Of a stretch of 64,000 bases of DNA, positions 44,570-53,458 are shown in pieces. The stretch is from Dictyobacter aurantiacus (GTDB lineage: Bacteria; Chloroflexota; Ktedonobacteria; Ktedonobacterales; Ktedonobacteraceae). The notes below the pieces were generated by a model. That model was not told the origin of the DNA, did not search any database, and was given only the letters and a program-made list of their open reading frames with translations. Every line of letters begins with the position of its first letter. Position 1 is the stretch's first letter. Both the position numbers and the translations under genes were made by a program. The DNA is taken from positions 868,001 through 932,000 of the forward strand of contig NZ_BIFQ01000002.1 of assembly GCF_003967515.1 (NCBI RefSeq), written 5' to 3'.

Positions 44570-44649
44570 CAGCATAAAGCACACACCACGGTATCGGTGT
44601 GAAAATGAAAAGAGCTTTTCTTGCTTCAGTAGCCGGAAAGGAAACACAG

Positions 44650-45099
44650 ATGCACAGCGCAAACAAGGCTGCCGTCATGGTCATTGAAGATAATACATAC
44701 GACTTTGAAATTTTGCAGTGGGCATTCACTAAATCGGGCAATCAAACACCCCTGCAACACTTCAAGAATGGTACACAGGCTCTGGACTTTCTACATTCCA
44801 TTAGCAGCCAGCCAGAACAGTTTGAGACGCCAGCCGTTATCCTGCTTGATCTGACACTACAAGATATGGACGGACAGGAGATCCTGCACGCGGTCAAGTC
44901 TGATGAGCATTTGAAACATATCCCCGTCATTATCTGGACATCTTCTGGCAATGACGACAGGATCAGCGACTGCTTCCAGCAGGGTGCGAATAGCTATATG
45001 ATCAAGCCCACCAAGCGAGAGAACTTTTTACAGAATGCCCAGATTCTACAGGCTTACTGTGATCAAACTCAAAACAAGGCATCTACACCCCAATCCTGA
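44650..45099 (+). CDS. Stand-alone response regulator receiver (3), Rcp1-like
   Basis: A 149-residue receiver. VMVIEDNTYDFEILQWAF, VILLDLTLQDMDGQEIL, IIWTSSGNDD and YMIKPTKRENF match the Rcp1-like class that often works with bacteriophytochromes or hybrid kinases. The ATG at 44650 has GGAAAGGAAA upstream; a longer frame to 44599 is less likely. The partner kinase is not in the window. Confidence 0.82.
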   Translation: MHSANKAAVMVIEDNTYDFEILQWAFTKSGNQTPLQHFKNGTQALDFLHSISSQPEQFETPAVILLDLTLQDMDGQEILHAVKSDEHLKHIPVIIWTSSGNDDRISDCFQQGANSYMIKPTKRENFLQNAQILQAYCDQTQNKASTPQS

Positions 45100-45284
45100 G
45101 GAGAATTTATTTTTTCCTCATATACACGTTGTATTGCACTAAACTGGCTTTAGAACTGATAGTAGCCATCTCTGCCTTCTCGGGCTAAATTGTGAAGAAG
45201 TTCACATTATACGTCTGTCGTATTGACCAGCAGGCATTTTGCATGTAATATATTCATCAACAGCATAAAGTGCCTATCACTCGT

Positions 45285-45884
45285 ATGAGCAGCGGTAAAA
45301 AGCATATACGCGAGCCCCTGGCTCTACAGGCTGGCCTGATCTGGAGGTACAAGTTGGCTCAAGCGCCTTATCTGACAGAAGCAACCATTACGCTGGTATC
45401 AATCAGCCTTATCTATATCGCCCTGTTCCTGTGCGGGCTGGTAGTTTTTCTGCTCACGCTGATCATATTCCAATGGATCGGGAGCAAGCAGTGTTCTGTC
45501 TGTTTAAAACGCTTGCGTCGCAGCGATAATTACTGCCACTATTGCGGAACCGCGACCCACGCAACTTTGACGCCCGCTCCGCCGACCGCCTACAGTGGTC
45601 CACCAGCGACCAGCATGCGACAGGCGCTGCCTTCAACGTCCACCGCCTATCGACCACCCGCCACATGGCCTGCCGCCAGCCGGCCACCTATCAGCAGACC
45701 ACCAGTCGTTCACGTTCCCATGCTAGCATCGCCGCCGGTCAGATATAATACAGACAGCTACAACACCATCGATGATCCCGACTACCTCTGTCCCACCTGC
45801 CATGGTCCACTCCACTTAAGCGACACCTTCTGCGGCAGCTGCGGAGGCCGCCTGGTCCCCACAGCCTATCAGCTACGCTCGTAA
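45285..45884 (+). CDS. Membrane protein with two zinc ribbons
   Basis: A 199-residue protein with one or two membrane helices (ITLVSISLIYIALFLCGLVVFLLTLIIF) and two zinc-ribbon motifs: CSVCLKRLRRSDNYCHYCG in the middle and CPTCHGPLHLSDTFCGSCGG at the C-terminus. A Pro/Thr-rich linker joins them. Function unknown. ATG 45285 was chosen over GTG 45270. The zinc ribbons would lie on the cytosolic side if the helices form one hairpin. Confidence 0.65.
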   Translation: MSSGKKHIREPLALQAGLIWRYKLAQAPYLTEATITLVSISLIYIALFLCGLVVFLLTLIIFQWIGSKQCSVCLKRLRRSDNYCHYCGTATHATLTPAPPTAYSGPPATSMRQALPSTSTAYRPPATWPAASRPPISRPPVVHVPMLASPPVRYNTDSYNTIDDPDYLCPTCHGPLHLSDTFCGSCGGRLVPTAYQLRS

Positions 45885-46028
45885 AGTATTTTTGGTTCAT
45901 TCTTGCTGGCTTAGCGTTTATTCAGGCGTTCAAATCGTCTAAATAAATGAAGGCGGATGCGCATAAAACTATATGGAACGTACCGCTCTTCTCGCAATAA
46001 GGAAAGATGGTAAGGGAGAATGATACAG

Positions 46029-46325
46029 ATGAATCAAATACATACGACATTCAGGGAAGCCCGCTTGCGGCACAATATCACGCTCAGTCTGCTGATTAAA
46101 GATACTAACATCGATCCACGGGCTGTCATCCTGCTGGATCAGCAGAATCAGGGAACGCCCGAACATATCGACCAGTTACTGGCATCCCTTTCGCGCCTAT
46201 CGGGTACCGAATATTCCCGGCGCACAAAAAATATCCACGCGATCACGTTCAAGCTTCATCCAGATTACGAAAGCATCACACCAGACCAGCTTGCCGCGGT
46301 GCTCCGCTGCTCCGATGATGAGTAA
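46029..46325 (+). CDS. Small protein with HTH-like N-terminus
   Basis: A 98-residue protein. FREARLRHNITLSLLIKDTNIDPRAVILLDQQNQGTPEHIDQLLASLSRL has the spacing of a Cro/C1-type helix-turn-helix, but it is diverged, so DNA binding is only a suggestion. GGGAG lies about 12 bases before ATG 46029. A short hairpin (46332-46349) follows it, between converging genes. Confidence 0.5.
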   Translation: MNQIHTTFREARLRHNITLSLLIKDTNIDPRAVILLDQQNQGTPEHIDQLLASLSRLSGTEYSRRTKNIHAITFKLHPDYESITPDQLAAVLRCSDDE

Positions 46326-46331
46326 CTGATC

Positions 46332-46349
46332 GGGGCGCGAATGCGCCCC
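46332..46349. terminator. Short GGGGCGC hairpin between converging genes
   Basis: GGGGCGC and GCGCCCC pair around a GAAT loop. It has the same core as the interspersed hairpins (GGGGCGC..GCGCCCC) and may be their shortest remnant. T-runs are weak. Confidence 0.45.
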
Positions 46350-46369
46350 TGTTGCAGCAATAGAATCGC

Positions 46370-47395
46370 TTATGAATGTGACTGGGGGGGCGGCGTGGGT
46401 CTGGAAGTAGCCAGCAGCGGCGAGACCAAACGCCCGATCGTTACGCGATACCTCCTGATCAACCAGGCGATGATCACGACCGGAACCACATAGATGCTGA
46501 ACGCCAGCAACCAGATCAGGAACGTCAGCAGGGCGCGCCCGAAGTTGAGAGAAGCCGAGAATGCCGCGCCGAAAGCGCTGCTAAACGACCAGCCAGTATC
46601 GGTCTGTGGAGCCGGGACAGGCACATCGGGGATGATCGGCTGCAGGTAAAGGTTAACGGTATAGAAGGTCACCTGGCTGGAGAGCAATTTCAGGTGCGCC
46701 TCGGACGTCTCGATATTGCTCTCCACCTCGGTCAACTTTTGATCGATGGTCACAATATCGCCAACCGCCTGGGCGTGACTTAACAGGGTCAGCAGGCGCG
46801 TCTGTTCTCCCTTGTAGTTCTTGATGCGCGACTGCGTATCGACATAGTCATTTGATACATCCTGCACCGTCTCTTTAAAGCCAACCAGCTTCCCTCCGGT
46901 TGATCCCTGCACATTATAGTCGCGCAGATAGTTATAGATCTGTGGATACATGGTAGCCTGGACCGAAAAGGTGAGTGAGACATTATAGTATTTGTCGCTA
47001 ACCTGGGTATAATCGGCGCCAGCTGAGCTGGAACGCGGATCGGTAGCCGTGATCCAGGCCTGGATATCGCTGGCGACTTTGCGTGTATCCTTTACCTGCA
47101 TGGTCACGTTCAACGTCTTAATCAGATATTGAGGACCCGCATCCACACTAGAAGGCGTAGAGCTTCCCGCCGTGTTCTTTTGATTGGGAGCCGTCGCAGG
47201 AGAAGAGCCAGAATTGCTAGCACCATTGCCTCCGGTAGTATCGGGCGCCTGGTGAACAGAAGGATTTCGAGCTGGAGTCGACGCGGAAGTGCTATTACTT
47301 GCGACACCTGAGCTGCAAGCGACCAGCCAGATAGTCAGTAACAGTGCACAACCTGACAACCACAATTTTTGATGAGATACCCATATGCGCAGCAT
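46370..47395 (-). CDS. DUF4349 lipoprotein
   Basis: The 341-residue protein has a lipobox (LTIWLVACSSG, Cys about residue 27), a Ser/Thr/Asn-rich linker, and the DUF4349 core with DTRKVASDIQAWI, VGFKETVQDVSNDYVDTQSRIKNYKGEQTRLL and a long coiled-coil region. A C-terminal helix (ALLTFLIWLLAFSIYVVPVVIIAWLI) re-enters the membrane. The function of DUF4349 is not known. Confidence 0.82.
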   Translation of the reverse strand: MLRIWVSHQKLWLSGCALLLTIWLVACSSGVASNSTSASTPARNPSVHQAPDTTGGNGASNSGSSPATAPNQKNTAGSSTPSSVDAGPQYLIKTLNVTMQVKDTRKVASDIQAWITATDPRSSSAGADYTQVSDKYYNVSLTFSVQATMYPQIYNYLRDYNVQGSTGGKLVGFKETVQDVSNDYVDTQSRIKNYKGEQTRLLTLLSHAQAVGDIVTIDQKLTEVESNIETSEAHLKLLSSQVTFYTVNLYLQPIIPDVPVPAPQTDTGWSFSSAFGAAFSASLNFGRALLTFLIWLLAFSIYVVPVVIIAWLIRRYRVTIGRLVSPLLATSRPTPPPQSHS

Positions 47396-47556
47396 AGACC
47401 TGCTCCTTATAGAGGATATGTATTGTTCGGGGTAAGCAAAACAATCATCAAGTATCTTTAATAGTACTGTTCGCTATTACATGTGCTGAACATACACCAC
47501 ACTTACTCTACAGGAGTAGACGTCACAGGGTTGTTACAAGTTCCCGGCACAGGAAT

Positions 47557-48600
47557 TTAAAAAGATTCGGGACAGGGACCGGTGGAGTGGCGTACGACGA
47601 GGCGGGTGGAGAGGGAGGTGTGGATCGCATCCAGGCGCGCTTCGGCGCGGTTGCGGAAGAGAACATCGACGCCGGTATAGCCAAGCTCGTAGCGCGGCTG
47701 ATGGACGGTGGTGAGAGCGGGGGTGACAAATGAGGCAAAGCGCGCATCGTCGAAACCAACCACCGAGAGATCACGTGGAACCGACAGGCCCAGTTCAAGC
47801 GCGGCGTGCAGCACGCCCACAGCCATATCATCGCTAAAGGCAAAGATGGCGGTCGGCCGCTCGGGCAGGCTGAGCAGTTCCATTGCGGCCTGGTAACCAC
47901 CTTCCAGGGTAAAATCGCTCTCGCGGATCAACGCTGGATCATGGGGTAGTCCGGTGGCAAACATGACGGCCTGATAACCGGCCAGCCGATCGATGCTCAT
48001 GCACCAGCGCGCATCTCCGACCAGCAGACCGATACGGCGGTGTCCCAGTGACAGCAGGTGTTTGGTGGCCGCGCGGGCCCCCCCAATATTGGCCGCCGTA
48101 ACCGTAGGAATATCATCGCTCAAAGGGGTGCGAGGATCAATGACGACAAAAGGGAATCCGGCATGGCATAGTTCCAGCAACTCTTCATCCGATTCTTTTG
48201 GCAAGACCAGCAAGGCGGCATCCGCACCATCGGCCTGCAACCGCTCCAGCAAGGTCCGCTCGGGCCCGCAAGATGAGCGTGAGCAAAACGACAACTGAGC
48301 TTTTTGCTTGTTGAGGGCATCGGTAATGCCGTGGAGCATGCCCATAAAATGCTCTTCGTTAGGAATACTGACCCCGACCCGTTGCAGAGGGGCGCGCACA
48401 ATGGTATGGGTATGGCGATGAGAGTTATATCCCAGGTCCCGGACATGCGCCAGCACCTTATCGCGAGTCGCCACCGATACATCCGGGCGACCATTCAATA
48501 CCCTTGATACCGTTGAGATAGAAACACCCGATTTGCGGGCTACGTCCCATATGAGTGCACGAGATTCGCGTACACGAGAATTTTCTTGTCGATCCTCCAA
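47557..48600 (-). CDS. LacI-family transcription regulator (second)
   Basis: A 347-residue LacI regulator. IWDVARKSGVSISTVSRVLNG (about 18-38) is the helix-turn-helix; VGVSIPNEEHF, GFPFVVIDPRT and SVVGFDDARFASFVTPALTTV form the sensor domain. No in-frame ATG precedes the HTH, so the start must be TTG 48600 (or a later non-ATG). A weak AGGGGTG lies upstream. It is 149 bases downstream of the WecA-like gene on the same strand. Its target is not apparent. Confidence 0.85.
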   Translation of the reverse strand: MEDRQENSRVRESRALIWDVARKSGVSISTVSRVLNGRPDVSVATRDKVLAHVRDLGYNSHRHTHTIVRAPLQRVGVSIPNEEHFMGMLHGITDALNKQKAQLSFCSRSSCGPERTLLERLQADGADAALLVLPKESDEELLELCHAGFPFVVIDPRTPLSDDIPTVTAANIGGARAATKHLLSLGHRRIGLLVGDARWCMSIDRLAGYQAVMFATGLPHDPALIRESDFTLEGGYQAAMELLSLPERPTAIFAFSDDMAVGVLHAALELGLSVPRDLSVVGFDDARFASFVTPALTTVHQPRYELGYTGVDVLFRNRAEARLDAIHTSLSTRLVVRHSTGPCPESF

Positions 48601-48749
48601 CGAGCACCCCTATTAAAATCAATAATCAGACTGTCTAATTACCGGTTAAATAATTTCTAGTTAGTTCAAAGTGTAGTAAGCATTCATTTGTTTGTCAAGC
48701 TATATCATTTTGCGCACACAAAAGTCATATCAACCAGGAGCACCAATAA

Positions 48750-49976
48750 TCAGGCCTGATGCTGCCTGGCGCGCGCCGTCTTGTATTGCAGGTAGATGCT
48801 AATCCAGAACAGCACACATACGATCATGCCAACCAGTCCGAAGCCAAGGAGTTTAAAGATGCCGGTCAAAAAGAGCGCGCTTAGACCAAAGAGGGCGGTA
48901 ATCCCATAAAAAACGTAGCAGATCTGGCGGGCACTGAGCCCCCCAAATGCCAAGCGGTAGTGGAGGTGGGTCTTATGGGCATACTGCGGCAACAGATCGC
49001 GCTGCATCGGATTCTGTCCACGACGCAGGCGATTCACCGCGACCCAGGCAATATCCAGGATGGGGATGCCCAGGATCATCAGAATCAGGGCAAACTTGGC
49101 GCCACCCATAATCGATAACATAGCCAGCGTGATCCCTAAAAACTGGGAGCCGCTATCACCCATAATGATGCGCGAGGGATGCCAGTTATGCGGCAGAAAG
49201 CCGGCGACAGCACCGGTAAAGATAGCGGCCAGGGTGGCGATGGTATATTGGGAGAGCTGCAGGCTGATAACTGTAATAAACAGGCCCGCGATAGCAACAA
49301 TGCCGGCCGCCAGCCCATCCAGACCATCCATAAAGTTGACGGCATTCATCATCCCAACGAACCAGAACCAGGTGAATAGAATCGCCGGTATGGCCAGCCA
49401 GGATACAACGGGCTCGTGAATAAATAACGTCAGCTCGTTCTGCTGGTACCAGGGGGCAGCCGCGCCCGCCACGGGCGGCTGGTGGACAAAGGGATTGTGG
49501 AAGCCAAAGAAGAGGACACCATGGAAGCTATGCAGACCAGGACCCATCAAGATCAATACGGCCACCGTCTGCGCCAGCATCTTCGGCAACGGCTTCATAC
49601 CTTTGACATCGTCATAGGCATGTACCAGCACGATCAACAGCGATGACACCAGGAACAGACTATAGATGACCAGTTCTTTTGAGACCAGGTGACCAAAGAT
49701 CGTTTCGGATGCACCCGGTTGCACCGCCAGCGTAGGCAGATAGAAAAGCCAGGAAGCCAGCAGAAAAGCCGCGAAAATAGCCAGTCCCCCCAGGCGCGGA
49801 AGTGCCTTCTTATGTATCTTATGGGCTACCACCGGCTCAAACCAGTTCATCTTACGGCACAGTGCCAGCACAGCATACGTCGCTACATAGGTTAATATAA
49901 ATGCCGCAACGCCACCAGGTAGCAAGGTCAAATGGTTCGCTACCAGAAACTCTATTACCGCCCACGCAGAATTCAT
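48750..49976 (-). CDS. WecA/TagO-like undecaprenyl-P sugar-1-P transferase
   Basis: A 408-residue membrane enzyme with about 11 helices. Family motifs: PRLGGLAIFAAF, LVHAYDDVKGMKPLP (Asp pair), NAVNFMDGLDGLAAGIVAI and IMGDSGSQFLGITLA. It joins a sugar phosphate (often GlcNAc-P) to undecaprenyl phosphate to start cell-envelope glycans. MraY is excluded less surely than WecA/TagO, as the residue pattern is closer to the latter. Confidence 0.85.
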   Translation of the reverse strand: MNSAWAVIEFLVANHLTLLPGGVAAFILTYVATYAVLALCRKMNWFEPVVAHKIHKKALPRLGGLAIFAAFLLASWLFYLPTLAVQPGASETIFGHLVSKELVIYSLFLVSSLLIVLVHAYDDVKGMKPLPKMLAQTVAVLILMGPGLHSFHGVLFFGFHNPFVHQPPVAGAAAPWYQQNELTLFIHEPVVSWLAIPAILFTWFWFVGMMNAVNFMDGLDGLAAGIVAIAGLFITVISLQLSQYTIATLAAIFTGAVAGFLPHNWHPSRIIMGDSGSQFLGITLAMLSIMGGAKFALILMILGIPILDIAWVAVNRLRRGQNPMQRDLLPQYAHKTHLHYRLAFGGLSARQICYVFYGITALFGLSALFLTGIFKLLGFGLVGMIVCVLFWISIYLQYKTARARQHQA

Positions 49977-50161
49977 AGCTCAGCTCACCCTATCACACAA
50001 AATTGAGAACATACCGCCCTTTAGTATAAAACTTGCGCAGCCATTGTCGGTCATTTCGGGCTCGAACCAGTACTTACGTCGGCAAAAACGTATCGCTTAG
50101 CCAGAAGGCGCAAAAATGCCTGCCACCTCAAACATGCGATCAAGTATGTGGGACAGGCGAA

Positions 50162-50545
50162 CTACTCCTCGTTCAGATAACCTAATTTGCGCGCCCGTTC
50201 TCCGGCCTCCAACGCCTCCTCCGCCCGGTCCAGGCGGGTCAGGGCATAGGATTTCTGCTTGTAGAGCCAGCCATCGTTGCCATAGCCCAGGTGGCGCGCC
50301 CGGTCAAAAGCCTCCAACGCTTCGCGGTAGCGCTGGAGCTGATTAAACATCCAGCCCTGCTGCTCATACAACCAGCCTTCATCAATGGCTTCCAATTGCA
50401 GAGCATACTTAATAAATGTCAACGTCTTCTCATGCTTGTCCGCCCCCACAAAAATATCATCATCCTCAACCTGATATTGAGAGGTCAAATCAGAAGGCAA
50501 GGCGTTAGTATGGGAAAAAGAAGTTTGTTCCGAAGGTTGCATCAT
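50162..50545 (-). CDS. TPR-like small protein
   Basis: A 127-residue protein. Two tetratricopeptide-like units (EGWLYEQQGWMFNQLQRYREALEAFDRAR and DGWLYKQKSYALTRLDRAEEALEAGERAR, spaced 37) fill the C-terminal two thirds. The LxY/LxK pattern with a conserved GW is unusual for TPR. The ATG at 50545 has GAGG 8 bases upstream. Confidence 0.65.
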   Translation of the reverse strand: MMQPSEQTSFSHTNALPSDLTSQYQVEDDDIFVGADKHEKTLTFIKYALQLEAIDEGWLYEQQGWMFNQLQRYREALEAFDRARHLGYGNDGWLYKQKSYALTRLDRAEEALEAGERARKLGYLNEE

Positions 50546-50820
50546 ATATTATTCCTCAAGCATAAACGTATTTATGATGAACAGGTTTTGTATGCAATCA
50601 GGTATGTATAGCATTCTCGTTTCAGCTCCCGGTTTCAGCTCCCGAGCATAGAAAAACCAGCGAGACAGAAAGCAGGGAGATATTTATTCATACGCTAGAA
50701 CACCATTTTAAGTAACATCTAAACTACTAACTGCTAACAAGCGCCAAAAAAGGAAACGTTTTATCCCTTCTCTATTATTGACGCTCTATCTTCCCAAAAG
50801 ATGACTGAAACTACTGAAAA

Positions 50821-51022
50821 GAGTGTCTGACTTCCGTCACCCGGGGGGCGCGTGGCCGCCCCCGCACGCGCGTCCGCTACGCAGACGCATTGTTTTTGTG
50901 TGTTGGTGCAGCAGGGGCGCGGATGCGCCCCTGCTGCACCAACACACCATGGACTTGTGAGCCCCGTAGGTGCGAAAGCTCAGACGTGCTGCAAGCGATG
51001 ATCATGGGAATCAGGCACGCTC
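50821..51022. repeat. MITE-like interspersed element, copy A at 50.8 kb
   Basis: Ends GAGTGTCTGACTTCCGTCA (50821) and GGCACGCTC (51022). Interior: GGGGGGCGCGTGGCC, CGCACGCGCGTCCGCTACGC, then a hairpin TTGGTGCAGCAGGGGCGC/GCGCCCCTGCTGCACCAA and GGTGCGAAAGCTC. It abuts copy B after two bases, so the pair lies head to tail. No open frame. Confidence 0.8.
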
Positions 51023-51024
51023 GA

Positions 51025-51206
51025 GAGCGTGTCTGACTTCCGTCATGTTGGGGGCGTCCGCTACGCGGCCACACTGTTTTTGTGTGTTCGTGCATGGGGT
51101 GCGCATTAGCGCACCCCATGCACGAACACACAATGGAATTCTGAGCGCCGCAGGTGCGAAACCCCATGCAGGCCGCAGGCCATCATCATGAGAGTCAGAC
51201 ACGCTC
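51025..51206. repeat. MITE-like interspersed element, copy B at 51 kb
   Basis: Left GAGCGTGTCTGACT and right AGTCAGACACGCTC are perfect 14-bp inverted repeats. The 182-bp unit has the interior hairpin GTTCGTGCATGGGGTGCGC/GCGCACCCCATGCACGAAC, different in sequence from copy A but equally paired. TTA follows the right end; the left flank is copy A's edge. Confidence 0.82.
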
Positions 51207-51316
51207 TTACTGTTGGTGTTCGCGGCAAGATAAGGCATATATAAGCATCTCAAAATAGCATTTAAGGCTACAGATATAATGGAAATAGAAGATCGGGATC
51301 AGTCAGGGAGGGTTTT

Positions 51317-51682
51317 ATGCAAACTTTACCCAAAACGGGTGTTACTATCAAGCAATATGGGAAATTCCATGTGCGTGAGGTGAAGATGCCAGCGGAGCAG
51401 CCGCCTCTAGAAATGCTGCAGATCTCGCTTGAACACAATGCTGCAGATGAACTATTTATCGGCTATATCCCGACCCACAATAGCGATCTCCCCTTTGTCT
51501 TACAGCGCATCCGTTTCTGGATTCTTGAGCAGCAGAGCCAGCTTAACCAGGTAGAACAGTGGATCAGCGACACATTTGATAGCCACACCCTGGAAAAATT
51601 GCAGGAACTCAACAGTATTTTGAAAGATAGGTATGATTTCGTTCAGCAAGCTCTGCAAGAGATAGATCATACCGACCTGTAG
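51317..51682 (+). CDS. Conserved-looking small protein, unknown
   Basis: A 121-residue protein that I do not recognise. It has a good ribosome site (GGGAGGGTTTT before the ATG). The C-terminal half is helical and charged (QLNQVEQWISDTFDSHTLEKL), possibly a coiled-coil. The N-terminus GVTIKQYGKFHVREVKMP is beta-like. It stands between two repeat clusters. Confidence 0.6.
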   Translation: MQTLPKTGVTIKQYGKFHVREVKMPAEQPPLEMLQISLEHNAADELFIGYIPTHNSDLPFVLQRIRFWILEQQSQLNQVEQWISDTFDSHTLEKLQELNSILKDRYDFVQQALQEIDHTDL

Positions 51683-51689
51683 TTGTCTA

Positions 51690-52060
51690 TGGTGCATGCG
51701 TCCATCACCCCTGGGGGACGGGGGCGCCCCCGCACGCGTTTTTTGTGTTGGCGCATGAGCATCTGCAATGCCCAATCTCCCATAGCCTGGTGGTACAACC
51801 GGGGCGCATTCGCGCACCGATGCGCCAACACAAAACTGGCACATGAGCACCTGCAGTGCCCAATCTCCCATAGCCTGGTGGTGCAACCGGGGCGCATTCG
51901 CGCACCGATGTGCCAACACAAAACTGGCACATGAGCACCTGCAGTGCCCAATCTCCCATAGCCTGGTGGTACAACCGGGGCGCAAATGCGCCCCGGTTGT
52001 ACCACCAGACAAAATCAGTGCGGACGCGCTCACGTGTCACCACAATGACGGATGCCCACA
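51690..52060. repeat. Repeat cluster with 88-bp tandem units
   Basis: Three tandem units begin at 51757, 51845 and 51933 (period 88), starting GAGCAYCTGCARTGCCCAAT. The third unit diverges at about 51983 into a hairpin (CTGGTGGTACAACCGGGGCGC/GCGCCCCGGTTGTACCACCAG). Outer sequence resembles the MITE-like family (GGACGCGCTCACGTG..., GCACGCG) but the ends are degraded. It seems to be one element expanded by tandem duplication. Confidence 0.75.
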
Positions 52061-52064
52061 CTCT

Positions 52065-53132
52065 CTAAGAGATGCGGCGCAGAGGCGCGCCTATCTGATG
52101 CAGGTGCTGAAGAATCTCTTTAAGGGACTGCAAGACATGGGTTTCGTGATAGGGGATCTCGCGCTCTTCACAGAAGAGCTTCACCACACTACGCGCCTCT
52201 TTTAACTTGTTGCGGGGCATACTGGGGAAGAGATGATGCTCGATCTGGTAATTTAAGCCGCCATAAATAAAATCGATCACGGGATTGCCATAGATGTTGC
52301 GCGAGGTCAACACCTGGCGATGCAGAAAACCCATCTGGCTCTCTTTATCCAAAACTGGCATGCCCTTATGATTGGGCGCGAAGATGGAACCAAGATAAAA
52401 ACCAGCAACTGCCTGGTTCAAAACAATAAAGATGATTGCCTGCCAGACATTCATGCTATAAAAGACAGCTGCGAAATATAAAATAAAATGAGCAAGCATC
52501 GTGGCCCATTCAAAAGTATAAAACCTGGTCTTGTTGCGCAGCAGAAAGACGACACTGCTACGTTGCAAGCCCACCGACACTGTCATTAATGCTGGCAAAA
52601 ATATAAAAGCCTGGTGCTTCACCAGAAATTGCCTGAATTTGCCAACCTGTGCCAGATCCTCTTTCCCGGTAAATTCAAGAAAAGGAATTTCGATATCCGG
52701 GTCCATATCAACCTGATTAGGATGGCTATGGTGACTGTTGTGCTTATCAAGCCACCAGGCATAACTCATGCCGATACATAAATTTCCGCCGATCAGCCCG
52801 ATCAGATCATGCTTCCAGGAGCGCTGAAACATCTGACGATGACCAGCCTCGTGGCTGAGTAAACCGATTTGAGCGAAGACAAAGGCCATAAAAATGGCGT
52901 TGACGAGTTGTAGCCAGAAAGAATGAACAACAAGGAGAAAGACAATACTGAGTGCCAGTAAGCCGATCAGCAACAATACGCGATACGTATAGTAAACTGG
53001 CTGCTTAGCTAACAGACCGCGTCTTTTCACGATGCGCTTTAACTCAGCAAAGTCACGGTTAGAGGTTTCAGAGGTATACTGTTCTAGAGCGGTGTCATTG
53101 CCAGGTAAGGTGAGCAATGCAGTCTTCTTCAT
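52065..53132 (-). CDS. Membrane fatty acid desaturase
   Basis: A 355-residue desaturase with the three histidine boxes: HEAGH (LLSHEAGHRQMF), HNSHH (DKHNSHHSHP) and QIEHH (LNYQIEHHLFP). The Q of QIEHH puts it with the front-end/acyl-lipid type found in bacteria, rather than stearoyl-CoA desaturases. It should introduce a double bond into membrane lipid acyl chains and has about four helices. It is divergent from the TetR gene. Confidence 0.86.
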   Translation of the reverse strand: MKKTALLTLPGNDTALEQYTSETSNRDFAELKRIVKRRGLLAKQPVYYTYRVLLLIGLLALSIVFLLVVHSFWLQLVNAIFMAFVFAQIGLLSHEAGHRQMFQRSWKHDLIGLIGGNLCIGMSYAWWLDKHNSHHSHPNQVDMDPDIEIPFLEFTGKEDLAQVGKFRQFLVKHQAFIFLPALMTVSVGLQRSSVVFLLRNKTRFYTFEWATMLAHFILYFAAVFYSMNVWQAIIFIVLNQAVAGFYLGSIFAPNHKGMPVLDKESQMGFLHRQVLTSRNIYGNPVIDFIYGGLNYQIEHHLFPSMPRNKLKEARSVVKLFCEEREIPYHETHVLQSLKEILQHLHQIGAPLRRIS

Positions 53133-53374
53133 TCACGGCTTCCTTAATACACAAAATGCATAATAAACTTGTGATATTGAAATCAATATCATGTGTCGAA
53201 TCAACTGATGTTTTTTTATAACATCTGATTTAGTAACTGCTATTTCTTACAACAGCATATCTAAACACTCAGATGTATATTCGTAAAAAGACATCACTCT
53301 TGAGATAAAGAAGCTGGCGGTTTTGTTTCAAAATAGATACGGAATAGGAAATTTAGAACCTATCATTATCCCCC

Positions 53375-53404
53375 TTGACATTTTTTCTCTGCCGCAGGTA
53401 TATT
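53375..53404 (+). promoter_or_regulatory. Sigma70-like promoter of the TetR gene
   Basis: TTGACA at 53375-53380 and TATATT at 53399-53404 with an 18-base spacer. The operator-like site begins 9 bases after the -10, so a repressor there would block transcription. Confidence 0.7.
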
Positions 53405-53412
53405 CTGTGTAG

Positions 53413-53436
53413 CACTTATTTAATGTTCATTAAGTG
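53413..53436. promoter_or_regulatory. TetR operator-like site 1
   Basis: CACTTATTTAATGTTCATTAAGTG is an imperfect inverted repeat (quoted here as CACTTATTTAAT and GTTCATTAAGTG). It lies between the promoter and the ATG of the TetR gene. Site 2 upstream of the RND gene matches 17 of 24 bases. Confidence 0.65.
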
Positions 53437-53458
53437 ACTCAGCTATTGGTAAATACGC

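Larger units (their letters stand above)
53133..53458. other. Divergent promoter region, desaturase and TetR
   Basis: No gene lies in this 326-base gap. It holds the TetR promoter (53375-53404) and the operator-like site (53413-53436). AT-rich runs lie near 53205-53240. A promoter for the desaturase is not evident. Confidence 0.6.

Noticed and set aside
51690-52060. Possible CRISPR array from repeated units
   Set aside because: The units are 88 bp, adjacent without spacers, and no cas genes are near. They are tandem duplications of one element.
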